A stretch of DNA of 64,000 nt, from assembly GCF_030704535.1 (NCBI RefSeq), contig NC_081812.1, positions 22,729,501 through 22,793,500 on the forward strand, in the 5' to 3' direction. Below the pieces are notes generated by a model. That model saw nothing but the letters and a program-made list of their open reading frames with translations, searched no databases and was not told the DNA's origin. This DNA comes from Vitis vinifera. Its lineage: Eukaryota; Streptophyta; Magnoliopsida; Vitales; Vitaceae. Each line of letters begins with the position of its first letter. The first letter of the stretch is position 1. This document shows positions 1 to 10,010 of this stretch, one piece after another. A program made the position numbers and the translations under genes.

Positions 1-1831
1 TATTGCAACTGTTGTAGTTTGTTATGCTGAAGATGATGAAAAATAATGACAACAAGCTATAGGACATCAAAATCTAAACAGTCGATGGCTTTCAGAGTTG
101 GGAAGAGGAAGTGATTATCATTTCAATGGCCAGGTCAAACTTCAAGAAAGAGGTATTTCTAGCTTCCTTAATATTATAATTGCCAAAAATCTCAGTTCGC
201 ATCATGGCTGAAGTGTAGAGAAGAACTGGATTTTATATTCTTTTACTTGATGTTTTAGGTAGGATTGCTGAGTGATCAGAGGTGAATGAAAGTGGCTGTG
301 ACGCGAGCAAGGAGACTGTTGTCTTGTTTGTGACATGGAGACAGTGGCTAGTGATAAGTTCTTGAAGCAATCAATTGAATAGTTTGAGGAGAATGGAGAG
401 TGTTCAAATGCCAATGAATAAAACGATGGCCTTGGGACAAAGGTTCTATCCAATTCTGTCAACCATCATCAGTTTTTTTTGCTGCATTTGGTGATATGAA
501 GACTTAGATCTGGGAAATGATTCCGGAATCCTGAGACCTCTGGTGATTTATGCCTGGAGCCAAAGTTCATTGATATTCTCCAAAATGGAGGAAAATTTTA
601 TTTTAATTTGGTTAATTGCAAGGTTATCTGGAAAATAGGCTGGTTGTACTACCATGTTCATTTGTATGATGTTAATGACTGCGGGACACTATTTTTACCT
701 GGTAATAGTATGTTTTGGCAGTGACGCTCACTTTCCCTGATTTAATTTGCATACAAGGCATGTGCCTGTTAGTTAGATTGCCCCTGTAGCTTAGGCCTTC
801 CTTCATGGGAAGTATTGCATTTGGAATTATATTAAATGTGGATGAGCCAGCCAGTTTGACTCTATTGGAAATCTTACAGTAAGTTTGAATCTCTTCATCA
901 AGGCTGGCAGGGATGGAGAAAGGAAGGAAAAGGAAAAGGAAAAGATTGAGTCAACTACAGCAACCATCATTAATGGGGAAATTGGTCCCAAGTGCTCATA
1001 GGAAATTTTCCACTTGGAAGGGTTTTGCATCTTGGAAATAGCGGAAAAGATCCCATGTTACGTGGTACACTTGTATTTCAGTAGTGTTTGAACTTCATTT
1101 TTATAATCTTTTTCCTGTGAAATATTGTCATGACTCACTGTTTACCACTTGTATTTTGTACATGAGCAGGTTTCAGACTGGAAAATTGGATTAGCCACTA
1201 CAGAGAAATTCATGGATCCCAGGTAAACTCCTGTTCAGTTCATTTTTATGTGATTGATTTTCAATTATTGCACTAGTATATTTGATCTCATAGGTAATGT
1301 TTTTTGGCACGATCCATAGGATTATATGATGAAACAATTTTCTTCTATTAACTCAATGGATTCTTGCCTCAAGTGGACAGCCCCACATGGATAGTAAGTA
1401 GATTATCAATAACATGCTTCCTAGCAATGACAAAATTAAAGAAAAAACACGTGATTAAAGACAAAGCCCTTGATAACTATGAAGAAATGAGTTTCTGTTT
1501 GGTCAAATCTCCCATTAGCAAATTAACATATTCGATTTATGTCCTCTGCCACTCTTTAAGATCCATAATGAACTCCACTTTCTGATCCTCTGCAGCCCCA
1601 AGTACTACAAGGAACTTCTCTTCCATCCTCTGCTACTGTAACTACTATAACTAAGCCTCTCTCTATCTCGCTCTAGTGGTCAAACTGAAAGTGACTCTTT
1701 TATGGACCTCCATGAACTAGATTTAGAACCAACTAATCTGCAGCCTATTAAGTGATACTAAACCCTCTTCCTTCCACCAAATTTAACTCCAGTGGTGTGA
1801 ACTCCTACCATACCAAAACCTGCAGATCCTT
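1..1831. other. 3' flank of DREB2F and possible tail of an upstream gene
   Basis: No complete gene is visible here. A plus-strand frame from base 2 runs 14 codons to a TAA at 44-46 and ends in an acidic ...AEDDEK tail, so it could be the last codons of a gene outside the window, with the next several hundred bases its 3' UTR; this is weak. The stretch 1590-1831 is the 3' flank of the minus-strand gene that follows. The short frames elsewhere have no domain, no splice logic and no codon pattern that I recognise. Confidence 0.3.
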
Positions 1832-2695
1832 TCAGAAGTTCCAGATGGATGGAGGGAAAGCTGGCTCTTCATACATACCATAGCCCTGGAAGCTACTGGC
1901 ATCTGTTCCTTGATGATCCTCTATTCCACGCATCTCGATCAGTGCATCCCAGTTGAAACTTTCCTCAGCAAAACCCACAAGCTCATCGTCATCTTTTAAT
2001 GAAGATTCGGGTGCTGCAAAACCTTCTGCTGCATTGCTTCCTTCTGACTGACATTCATCCTTAAGTATTCCCAGTTGCTGAAGAAACTCATTGAGATCAA
2101 TCTGAGGCTTCTCTTCACGTTCTTCTGGTATCTGTTCTGATGAAAATTCCACATCTTTGTTGTTAGTTCTAGGACTTTCATGAGTTTTGTTGGGGGCTTT
2201 GTCATTCATGTTTTGAGCATCAGTTTTTGAATCACAGGAAGAAGAACTAGAAGAAGAGGATTGATTGAGAACCCCGTTCTTCTTAAGCTCTTGGAGCCGC
2301 TGATGAATGACATGAACACTGGGTTGTGCATTTATATTAAGCAACCCACAAGAAGGAAACATTGAAATGAAGTTCTTGGAGGGAAACCATTTTAACTTCT
2401 GAGATTTGTTTGATGGGTTGAAGTTAGATTGCAGGTGGGGTAGATTGAGATAAGCATCTGGCCCATACAATCGCCTCGCAGCTTCATCGTAAGCCATGGC
2501 AGCTTCCTCGGCAGTCGCAAAAGAGCCCAACCAAAGTCTGGTTCTCTTCTTGGGCTCCCTGATTTCTGCAACCCATTTCCCCCAGGTTCTTTGCCTAACA
2601 CCACGATACTCGCATGTAGCATTCTGAGGCCCTCCCTTGCCTCTCGTGGGACCTTTCTTCCATGGCTTTAATGGAGATTTTCTGTTATTCTCCAT
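1832..2695 (-). CDS. DREB2F: AP2/ERF transcription factor, DREB2 subgroup (DREB2F-like)
   Basis: Nuclear DNA-binding activator of the AP2/ERF superfamily; DREB A-2 proteins bind the DRE/CRT core in promoters of drought- and heat-responsive genes. Single exon, 287 aa. A basic N-terminus ([16 protein letters not shown]) precedes the AP2 domain at about residues 30-87: [18 protein letters not shown], the DREB-typical Val and Glu in the second strand, then [19 protein letters not shown] and YLNLP. After the domain come FISMFPSCG and NAQPSVH blocks, a serine run, and an acidic C-terminus ([16 protein letters not shown], ending FPPSIWNF). The blocks outside AP2 match what I recall of Arabidopsis DREB2F (At3g57600), which is why I choose that member and not DREB2A/C. 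The first in-frame ATG gives the family's usual start. The whole domain is intact. It is transcribed away from the PHD-Myb gene, on the same strand. Confidence 0.93.
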   Translation of the reverse strand: MENNRKSPLKPWKKGPTRGKGGPQNATCEYRGVRQRTWGKWVAEIREPKKRTRLWLGSFATAEEAAMAYDEAARRLYGPDAYLNLPHLQSNFNPSNKSQKLKWFPSKNFISMFPSCGLLNINAQPSVHVIHQRLQELKKNGVLNQSSSSSSSSCDSKTDAQNMNDKAPNKTHESPRTNNKDVEFSSEQIPEEREEKPQIDLNEFLQQLGILKDECQSEGSNAAEGFAAPESSLKDDDELVGFAEESFNWDALIEMRGIEDHQGTDASSFQGYGMYEEPAFPPSIWNF

Positions 2696-3811
2696 GCTTC
2701 TACTGAAGGGGAAGGGAAGGGGTGAATGAGAGGAGAGTGATGGTGGTGGGTTTGGGAATGCAAAAACTGGGAAGAAAGGCGCGGGATATGTAGTGAGTGA
2801 GAGTGGTGTTCACTGCCTTGGTTTAAATGTTGTCACGTTTTGTAGAAAGTTTTCAACCCATGTGACCGTTGGTTTGTATAATCAGGTAATTTAAAATTCC
2901 TCTGCTCATTTCCCTCTTTTTATGCATCTATTTATGCATGCATGCATATCCATCTATTGCACTCATACATAAAATATTATATCAGGGAATGTATAAACAA
3001 AAAGCAAAATGATTTTGTTTTTTTCTCACTTTCTTGACCATATAAAATCTATTGTTGAAGATGGGATCAGGTTTTGCCAGGTGGAGTAGTATGGACTAAG
3101 TAGTCTGGCCCAGTGGGCATGGCATTTGGCAGAAAGACGTCCAAGTCATATGGCATTAAGTGTAAGTGGTGGTGACCAAGATCGTTTGACATGCTTTGAA
3201 TCTCCCTCGGATTCTCTCTTGTTTCTGCAAGAGAGAAGGGTTCTTGAGAGTTGAATATTGCATTGGGAAAAAGGAGAAGCACCTCACAACATTTTAGGTT
3301 TTCACGAGACCTCTAATTCACATGTTTTGCTGCCATTCACCACTTGATTCCCGGGACTCATCACCTTTATCCCATGCTCCACTCCCTCATGTATCCTCTC
3401 CCTATATATAATTTGTACACACTATTATTACCATGGTCTGGAAATGCATAAATCCTATCACATGATGCTCTTCATACGGTAATAACAATGCTTCTGATGA
3501 TCATCATCATCATCATGGCAACAAGGGTGATGAACTGATGGTGTGGGTATATGGATTTGGCAATAAGATGAAAATATGACTATTAGCACATTTTTATTTG
3601 AAATTAGGCATATAATCAAGAAATAGTTATAATTTTGATTGGTTTGGCATTATGAAAGTGATTATCAACCAATGAGAACATTATAGTGATGGCATGGTCA
3701 TGATGCAAAATGTGATATTACCAAAAGCTTTGAGTCAAAACTCCTTTAATGCATCGTTTTTTTAAATCTAGATTTATATTCTATACGGCATGAAATGATA
3801 ATAAAATTAGA

Positions 3812-3927
3812 GTGTTTTTTATAGTGATCTTATGAAGTGTTTCTAACTTTTTTAGTACTTGAAAGATGAAAATTTTCAAGTATTAAAAATATTAAAAATC
3901 CTTCCTAAAATCACTACTAAACACATT
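3812..3927. repeat. palindromic MITE, family copy 1
   Basis: About 115 bases form a near-complete inverted repeat: the left arm (GTGTTTTTTATAGTGAT onward, ending TAGTACTTGAAA) pairs with the right arm (TTTCAAGTATTAAAAATA ... ATCACTACTAAACAC) around a short GATGAAAAT loop. Two more copies of the same plan lie at 10540-10663 and 40200-40323. It has no coding capacity. The superfamily cannot be fixed without target-site duplications; grape MITEs of this look are usually assigned to hAT. Confidence 0.7.
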
Positions 3928-4929
3928 TTCATTTGTCAAATCTCAATTTATGGCGACAAACATGTTTCTAGAATAGGTATCGAGTAAAAAAGGAAAAAGA
4001 ATTCACTGTTAGCTGATAAATAAAACCATTTCTTTTGAAATGTTTTTAACTATATATTTTAGTATGAATTCACTGTTCTGGAATGTGTACCCTGAACAGC
4101 TCAAAATGAATGTACAAAACATTATCAAAAAGCCAAAAAAATATGCAGGAAAAAGAGCAAGAAAAGATGCAAGGCCCATTATAAACATCTAGAAACTAAT
4201 TACTTTATACAGGACCAAAAAAGGCTTAACAACATTCACTCATTTCAAAACCTCTTACATTCCAATCTCATCACGCTTGCATATCTTTAGCTCTGGGTTC
4301 CAAATCCACCAGTAGAGTCAGCTGCAATGATTGAAAGAAATATTCTTCAGAATTAATTTTGAACTTGCAGAAGCTGGTGTTTAAGCCAACCAGTGCATAA
4401 TGCAATTGAATCTTACTGCCAAATAACCAAATGGTAATCTGTGGGAAAGACAAACTGAAAGAAAAATCCATGTTTTTCCAAGACTTCTCATGAATCTTAC
4501 ATCAAGACACACAGCGGATATTCCAGAGATCCAATAGAGGAAATCTTACCAATAAAAATAAACATGAGAAAATTTTGAGAACATTAAAGACAAGCAGGGA
4601 AATAGACATAATGGATTAGCTTATTCCAGAAAGAAAAAGGGAAAAAGGCTAAGGAAACAGACACAGCGACTTATGGCATAACAAAAGACATGGTTCTCAA
4701 TAGAGTTGAATAAAAAGAAAAGATCCATGCATTTTATTCCATAAAGTTAGGACGCTGCTACCATTTTTTAACCCTCTTGTTGGCCAAGGAGCCAGGGTAC
4801 ACAAGTGCAACTGATTTGTTCCACAGATGTTGAACCATTTCTTCTCTTGTCAAAAACAAAATTAATTCATAGGCAAATAACTCCAACAACCTGCATGCTG
4901 TATTTGGATTCAAAACTTAATAACTATAT

Positions 4930-5560
4930 ATATATTTGATAGGCAAATGAGAATATATTATGAGTGTTAATAAAAAATGGGCACACACCTAGTAGACACA
5001 AAGTACACATCTAAAAAGCAAAAAGAAACAGCCAACAACCACAAACTAATCTAATAACTAGAACATAACCACTCAATGAAGTTTGTCAAGGATGGGAAAC
5101 CAGAACATCATCTTGAAGAGATTGGTTTATGCCTTGCACCCTTAAAAGGTTCTTGAATTACATTGCTTCCAAATTGTCTAGAATAGGCAAAGAGGAACTG
5201 TTCTCCAGGCCTTTTTTCTCTTCTTTCCCTCAAAGCTCTCATTCCAACCCATTAACAATATTTGACAAGATGAAGGAGAACCCAGAAAATGATAAATAAA
5301 GATAATGGAAAGTGTCACAGCCCATTAGCTTTCCCACAATAGATGAGGAGATAGCCTGTTGTTTCTTCTAAGTTGGTCCATGGTTATGATCCTTTCCTGC
5401 TTCTCATGTGAAGAAACCCACTTTGTTAGAAGCCAAACAGCCTCACACCATCTTTGGGAGAAAATCCCTTCGAATTTTATATAGTCTTCAAGCTATCGAC
5501 TTGGGAATAACAAAAAGGGACATGATGTAAATTGATAGGCTGCTAAGAGTACCATTTTTT
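4930..5560 (-). mobile_element. 3'-truncated L1-type LINE remnant
   Basis: The stretch opens with TTTGATAGGCAAATGAG, the reverse complement of the tail seen at the 3' end of L1-type LINEs elsewhere in this window (compare CCTATCAAAAAAA at 22185-22197). Behind it is a decayed body with only short broken frames. On the minus strand some pieces resemble the region downstream of the LINE zf-RVT domain. Boundaries are approximate and no target-site duplication was found. Confidence 0.5.
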
Positions 5561-5721
5561 TTTTTTAACAGAAGCTGGTAAAGAGAACTTTTTAACAAAG
5601 TCTCCTATCTTTTGAGAGGTATCGTAGAGTCACCATTTCTTTATAAAGAAGAAAGATAAAAAATAGCGCATAATTTAAATATAGTTGATATTTTACCATT
5701 ATCAGAGAGTTCAACAAAACT

Positions 5722-8700
5722 TCACTTTGATTTTGGGCTTCCTTTGCAAATGTTTCTCCATTTATCCTTGAGGTCAATTGTGGTACGACCTCTCTGAAAT
5801 ACAGTACCACCAAATTCCATAATCTTCTTCCATGGAATACTTTTATCATGATCATTTGAAAATTTCTGCACTCCCACCTGCAATAGAGAAAGCAATTATC
5901 AATATAAAAACAAATCTGAAAACTAATGATTGAAAAAGAAAAATTCAAGACCAAGAAACATGAGTAATCCTTAATGAAACTACAGGTGCTGAATTAGAAG
6001 TCACAAAACTGAGAAATGTGATTTCTCGATCTTGTGTCCTTCGAAATTTTATCTACATCAGATCCATATCATAAAGCAGGTATGAATAAAAAAAATTGAA
6101 AAGCAAATGAAAAAAGTTTGAACCTAATACTCTTAACACAACACAAACTGGACTTGAATATCAATCTTCACTATTAGAATACTACAAAGCTACAGAACTA
6201 AGAATGCTAATATCATATCAATGAAGTAACACAAGTACCTTTAGTATCTCTTCCTCCTTAGCTGTCCAAGCAAGTTTCTTTCTTCTCAACTGATGAATTG
6301 GTGGAAATGTGCTGCAAATGAGAGGCAATATATATCCTCAATCAATAATGATAACTGCAGCCAATTACTACTTTCTAACTGTTGAGTGTGCATTAGTATG
6401 TGTGGAGGAAGGGAGAGAAAATATGCTTGAAATATCAATGTTGCCATAAGTAGTTGTCTCCTTATAGTACAGAATTGGAGCCTCCAGATATTCTAATGAA
6501 TAGGTGCAGTTTCTTCCATTCCAAGGAGAGCAATGGCCCAATGCATCTTTAAGGGCTTACTCCCTTGGAAAACAAAACTGCACCTTTCCGAAGTTTGAAT
6601 GGAATAAAATTACATGACCAAGTGGTGCATGCATACAAGCAGTGCACTACTTACCACAATGAATTGACGATGATCACTACAATGATGCAGTGGACATCTA
6701 GAAACTAAACATGCCTAGTATCATAAGGTATAAAAAACTTACTACTGCTGTTGTTGCCTTCTGAATCTTATATAGTAAGTAGAACTGGAAGGCTTATCAT
6801 TTTCATCTCCAGAAGTTCCTGAAGCAGGATCCTCCAGTGGATCACTAATCTGCTGTTGTAAAGCTTCCTGCTGAACTCCTAAATTTGCAACTCCCTGCTC
6901 CTCGACACCATCATGCTTCTCTACATTTCTCCTAATTAGTTGATCAGTGACTTGAGCATCGCCATGGTTTGCTCGAGTCTGTCTTTTCTCTTTTACATGC
7001 CCATTTTCACAAACCTTGACAAGATTAGCACTTTCATTAAGCTTTTCATTCTTTTTTCTATGTTTTTTCTTGGGTTTGACAGGCTCATGCTTCATCCCTG
7101 CATTGATAAATGAAGCCAGTTCTTTCTTTGCCAAGGAGACCTTTTTCTTGGACTCAAGGTATTCAGAAACTGCACGGGAATATGCACAAAAGGGGCAGTA
7201 AAAGTTTCCCATGTTGTCAAAACTGGGGGGGCAGCCCAAGCAGTTCTCATGAACCACCAATGGACAGCCACTGGAACTACAAACCAACAACTGACCGTCT
7301 TTAGTACACTTCATACAAAGATTTTGCTCTGTCCAGCCAGCTATTGACAAGGAATCATGATTGAATGTGCATTTAGAACTCAGGAAATTTTGTCTCTCCA
7401 TGGCAATACCATCCTCCTCATCATGATACTCAGTGCTATCACTCAGCATTTCTTCTTCACAACAATGCTCAGTGTCATCTTTGGCTTCATCTACAAAAAC
7501 TTTATGGTGTGCTTCATTAGGAAGTTTGTCATTTGATGCCTTTGGTTGAGAACTATGATCACCATCATCTTTGGCTTCATCAACAGAATTTTTTTTCTGG
7601 CTTTCATCTGAGGATCCACTTGATTTATTTGGTTCAACCCTACAATCGCCATCATCCTTGGCTTCATCAACAGCAGTTTTTTGCTGGCTTCCATCTGAGG
7701 CTGCACCAATTGATTTGTTTGGTTCAACCCAATGCTCAACATCATCATCTTTAGCCTCATCAACAGAAATATCATGGTGGGATTCATCTCTAGGCATATT
7801 TTGAGGCATTTTATTGCTGTGAAAAGGAATCTGCGTTTGATTATGCTCAAATTCTCCATGTTCAACATCAGTGATCTGCTCAACCCTCTTTGAAACAACA
7901 TACTTATCATGATCATCCTCAGAAACCATTGTGCTTCCCTCCAGGTCTCCCAGTTGAGATTCTTTTGCCAAGTCACACTCATTAATACTTGGTCGAGATG
8001 AATCTTCTAACAATTTCTTTCCATGCAGAGAAACTGGGTTTGGTTCTATAGATGTAATGGAGCAAAAGGCATCATGTTTACGCCTCTTGGCATTTGAATG
8101 GGAATCACCACCATAATTCACACTGTCTACATTTGGGTTAAATTGCCCCATCAAATTTTTGGCAGGCAAGTCATCCAGGCCCCTTTTATAGGGCAATAAA
8201 ATCCTCTCAGTTGTATCTTCTGGCAAGAGATTGTTCTCATTTTCAGCAGTCAGAGGAATTAAGTCTCCTTTTGCAGCCTCAACTTGACCACAGGCAGTAC
8301 CCTCATCAACCCTTGGTGCAACTGCACCAGAATCACCATCACCATTAGGTGTTCTAGTCTCACATTGACTTTCAAATCTCAATCCACTCCTTTCCTTCAA
8401 GGATACAGCAGATGGATGGCTGCCCTCGAGAATTGTATCTTTCAACTGTTCATAAGGAAACAACATGAGCCTGCTTACAAACAGTATATAAGATTTGAGC
8501 ATATTTTACCACAACCCTTCAAATGATGGAAAACAAAAGAGAATCCCCCTTACCTCTTGCAAAGCACACTTAGGTAAACATGCTCTTTTATGTGCAATGA
8601 AAGGGTTAACATTCCATTTTAACAGCTCTGGTTCTCCCATTCTTAGTTTTGATGCTGACACCTAAAATCAGATGTATGTTTAAATCAGCATAAGAATACA

Positions 8701-9152
8701 ATTCTCCAGTTAATGAGTTGCTTTGAATTCTAACTTCAATTACACAAGCAAATAATTTACTAAATCAAAGCCAAAACTGATGCATGTTACCTTACGCAAT
8801 ATGCACTGGAGAACATCTTCACAGCTTTCAGATGGGTCGAACCCCATTTTTGAATGCACAACAGGATGAACATCATTTGTGATTCCACTAAATAAAGCCT
8901 CCAAACATCTCAAGGCAATCATTTCTTTGACATTCCTCCCCAAATTATCTGAGACTTCTGGAGCTTTTATCATCAAATCTGTAAGAAAGAAGTCATGAAT
9001 TGCCTCAATCCACACTCACAAAGACTAAGCAACATAATAAAGAAAAAGTATGTACCCTTCAAAAGAGAGATATCTACTCGCTCAAAGCTTGCTAAGGTTT
9101 CCATTACCCAAAGCCATGGAAGGCTTGAAACAGAGCACGACTTTTCAGCCAT
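5722..9152 (-). CDS. PHD-finger protein with C-terminal Myb/SANT-like domain
   Basis: Probable nuclear chromatin or telobox-binding-type protein; function inferred from domains only. Six coding exons join in phase: 9152-9056, 8978-8791, 8661-8554, 8445-6743, 6311-6239, 5877-5722, giving 774 aa. The N-terminal 131 residues begin MAEKSCSVSSLPWLWVMETL. The large exon carries an acidic block with four VDEAKDD repeats, then a PHD finger (about residues 506-555: CMKC, CSSSGC, HENC, CPFC in C4HC3 order) and a lysine-rich stretch. The last two exons encode LAWTAKEEEILK ... IPWKKI ... DLKDKWRNIC, a Myb-like helix-turn-helix close to the TRF/telobox type. The reading frame runs past the 6743 donor straight to TAG, so skipping that splice would remove the Myb domain. 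All introns are GT-AG. A 5' UTR exon pair and a uORF lie upstream. Confidence 0.9.
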
Positions 9153-9203
9153 GAAAACTGGTATTAAGTTTCTGAGACCACAGTTTCGTTGAGCTCGTCC
9201 GTG

Positions 9204-9242
9204 CTATTGTTTCATAAAGAGAAAGAAAGGTTTCAACTTCAT
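9204..9242 (-). CDS. 12-codon uORF in the 5' UTR of the PHD-Myb gene
   Basis: The second 5' UTR exon appears to begin at 9242, directly after a TTTTCAG acceptor, and its first three bases are ATG. The frame reads MKLKPFFLFMKQ and stops at TAG (9206-9204), 51 bases before the main ATG at 9152. It contains two ATGs and would be met first by scanning ribosomes. Whether it is translated is unknown; its position could lower or condition expression of the main frame. Confidence 0.5.
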   Translation of the reverse strand: MKLKPFFLFMKQ

Positions 9243-9790
9243 CTGAAAATGCAACGCCAGTGTCAAAAGATGCAAAATCACAATTGATGGCTTAGAGATT
9301 AATGGCGTGTTTGGTTGCATAAAATCAGAGCCCCAATTTCAAATCCACAGTTTTCCTTGCCTGCGTTCGACCTGAATTTAAATCAAATTTAAACACAACA
9401 ACTACGAATCCACGGAAATGATTCCATGGTAGACAGCAATATTTTCAAATTCCACAGAAGTTGAAATTTCCCAAGTTAAATGAATTTCCTAGCATTGAAG
9501 AATAAAAAACAAACTCAGATTTCTCAGAAGGCCTAAAGACAAATTATTAAGTTTGCAATAGAATACAGATTTAGGGTTTCAGAGAGAAAGCCTCAGAAAA
9601 TGACAAAATGAAAGAAAAAATAAATAAAAATAAATAAATGAAAACCCTAACGCTCAGTTTGGTTTCCGAGAAACACGAAGGAAAACAAAAGAAAATTACG
9701 AATTTGAGGATAATCATTCCAAGTAACGAATCAAAATTTTAATTTCATTAATTTATGAGGAAACATTTAATCAGTAATTATTAGGGGTAC
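9243..9790 (-). other. 5' UTR intron of the PHD-Myb gene
   Basis: On the minus strand a donor TTTAAG/GTACCC (exon end 9791) pairs with the acceptor ATTTTCAG at 9243-9245. The intron is T-rich in the sense direction, as plant introns are. It contains a TTTGGTTTCCGAGAAAC stretch (about 9658-9674), a motif that recurs at other places in this window. The first UTR exon would run from 9791 to roughly 9870-9900. Confidence 0.55.
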
Positions 9791-9869
9791 CTTAAATCTT
9801 CGAGAAACGAAGAATCAAAGGCTCAGAGAACACCGGATCCAAGGTTTCAAACGACGCCGATCTTGAGGG

Positions 9870-10010
9870 CCATTGCAAATGGCATACGAGACTGAGAGAG
9901 CTGTCTTTTCAAATCGGAAACGGCGCCGTTTGACATATTTCAAACCGCCAACTCTACTTGGGCCAGTTTTGGGCTCGCCTAAAAATAAAGTGGGCCCAAC
10001 AAGGTCCAGG
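9870..10010 (-). promoter_or_regulatory. promoter of the PHD-Myb gene: palindrome and site II cluster
   Basis: A perfect 14-bp palindrome, AAACGGCGCCGTTT, lies at 9918-9931 near the expected transcription start. Just upstream, between about 9959 and 10000, are several GGGCC/GGGCT boxes (TGGGCCAG, TTGGGCTCG, GTGGGCCCAAC), which match TCP-type site II elements common in plant housekeeping promoters. No clear TATA box is seen, which fits a broadly expressed nuclear protein. Confidence 0.5.

Larger units (their letters stand above)
2696..5721. other. DREB2F promoter side and 3' flank of the PHD-Myb gene
   Basis: This gap holds the minus-strand promoter of DREB2F and the downstream flank of the next gene. 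A TATA-like TTTAAAT (2822-2828, reading ATTTAAA on the minus strand) lies about 130 bases before the DREB2F ATG and is a plausible core promoter. A GCATGCATGCAT run (about 2935-2947) gives overlapping RY (CATGCA) motifs. The gap also contains a palindromic MITE (3812-3927) and an antisense LINE remnant (4930-5560), listed separately. Bases 4085-4900 look like non-coding transcribed flank; a TTGCAG/CTGACT acceptor-like site near 4320 might belong to an alternative 3' exon of the PHD-Myb gene. Confidence 0.4.

Noticed and set aside
7491-7982. 163-codon minus-strand frame and two plus-strand frames over the PHD-gene repeats
   Set aside because: Off-frame shadows of the repetitive acidic block; periodic sequence keeps several frames open.
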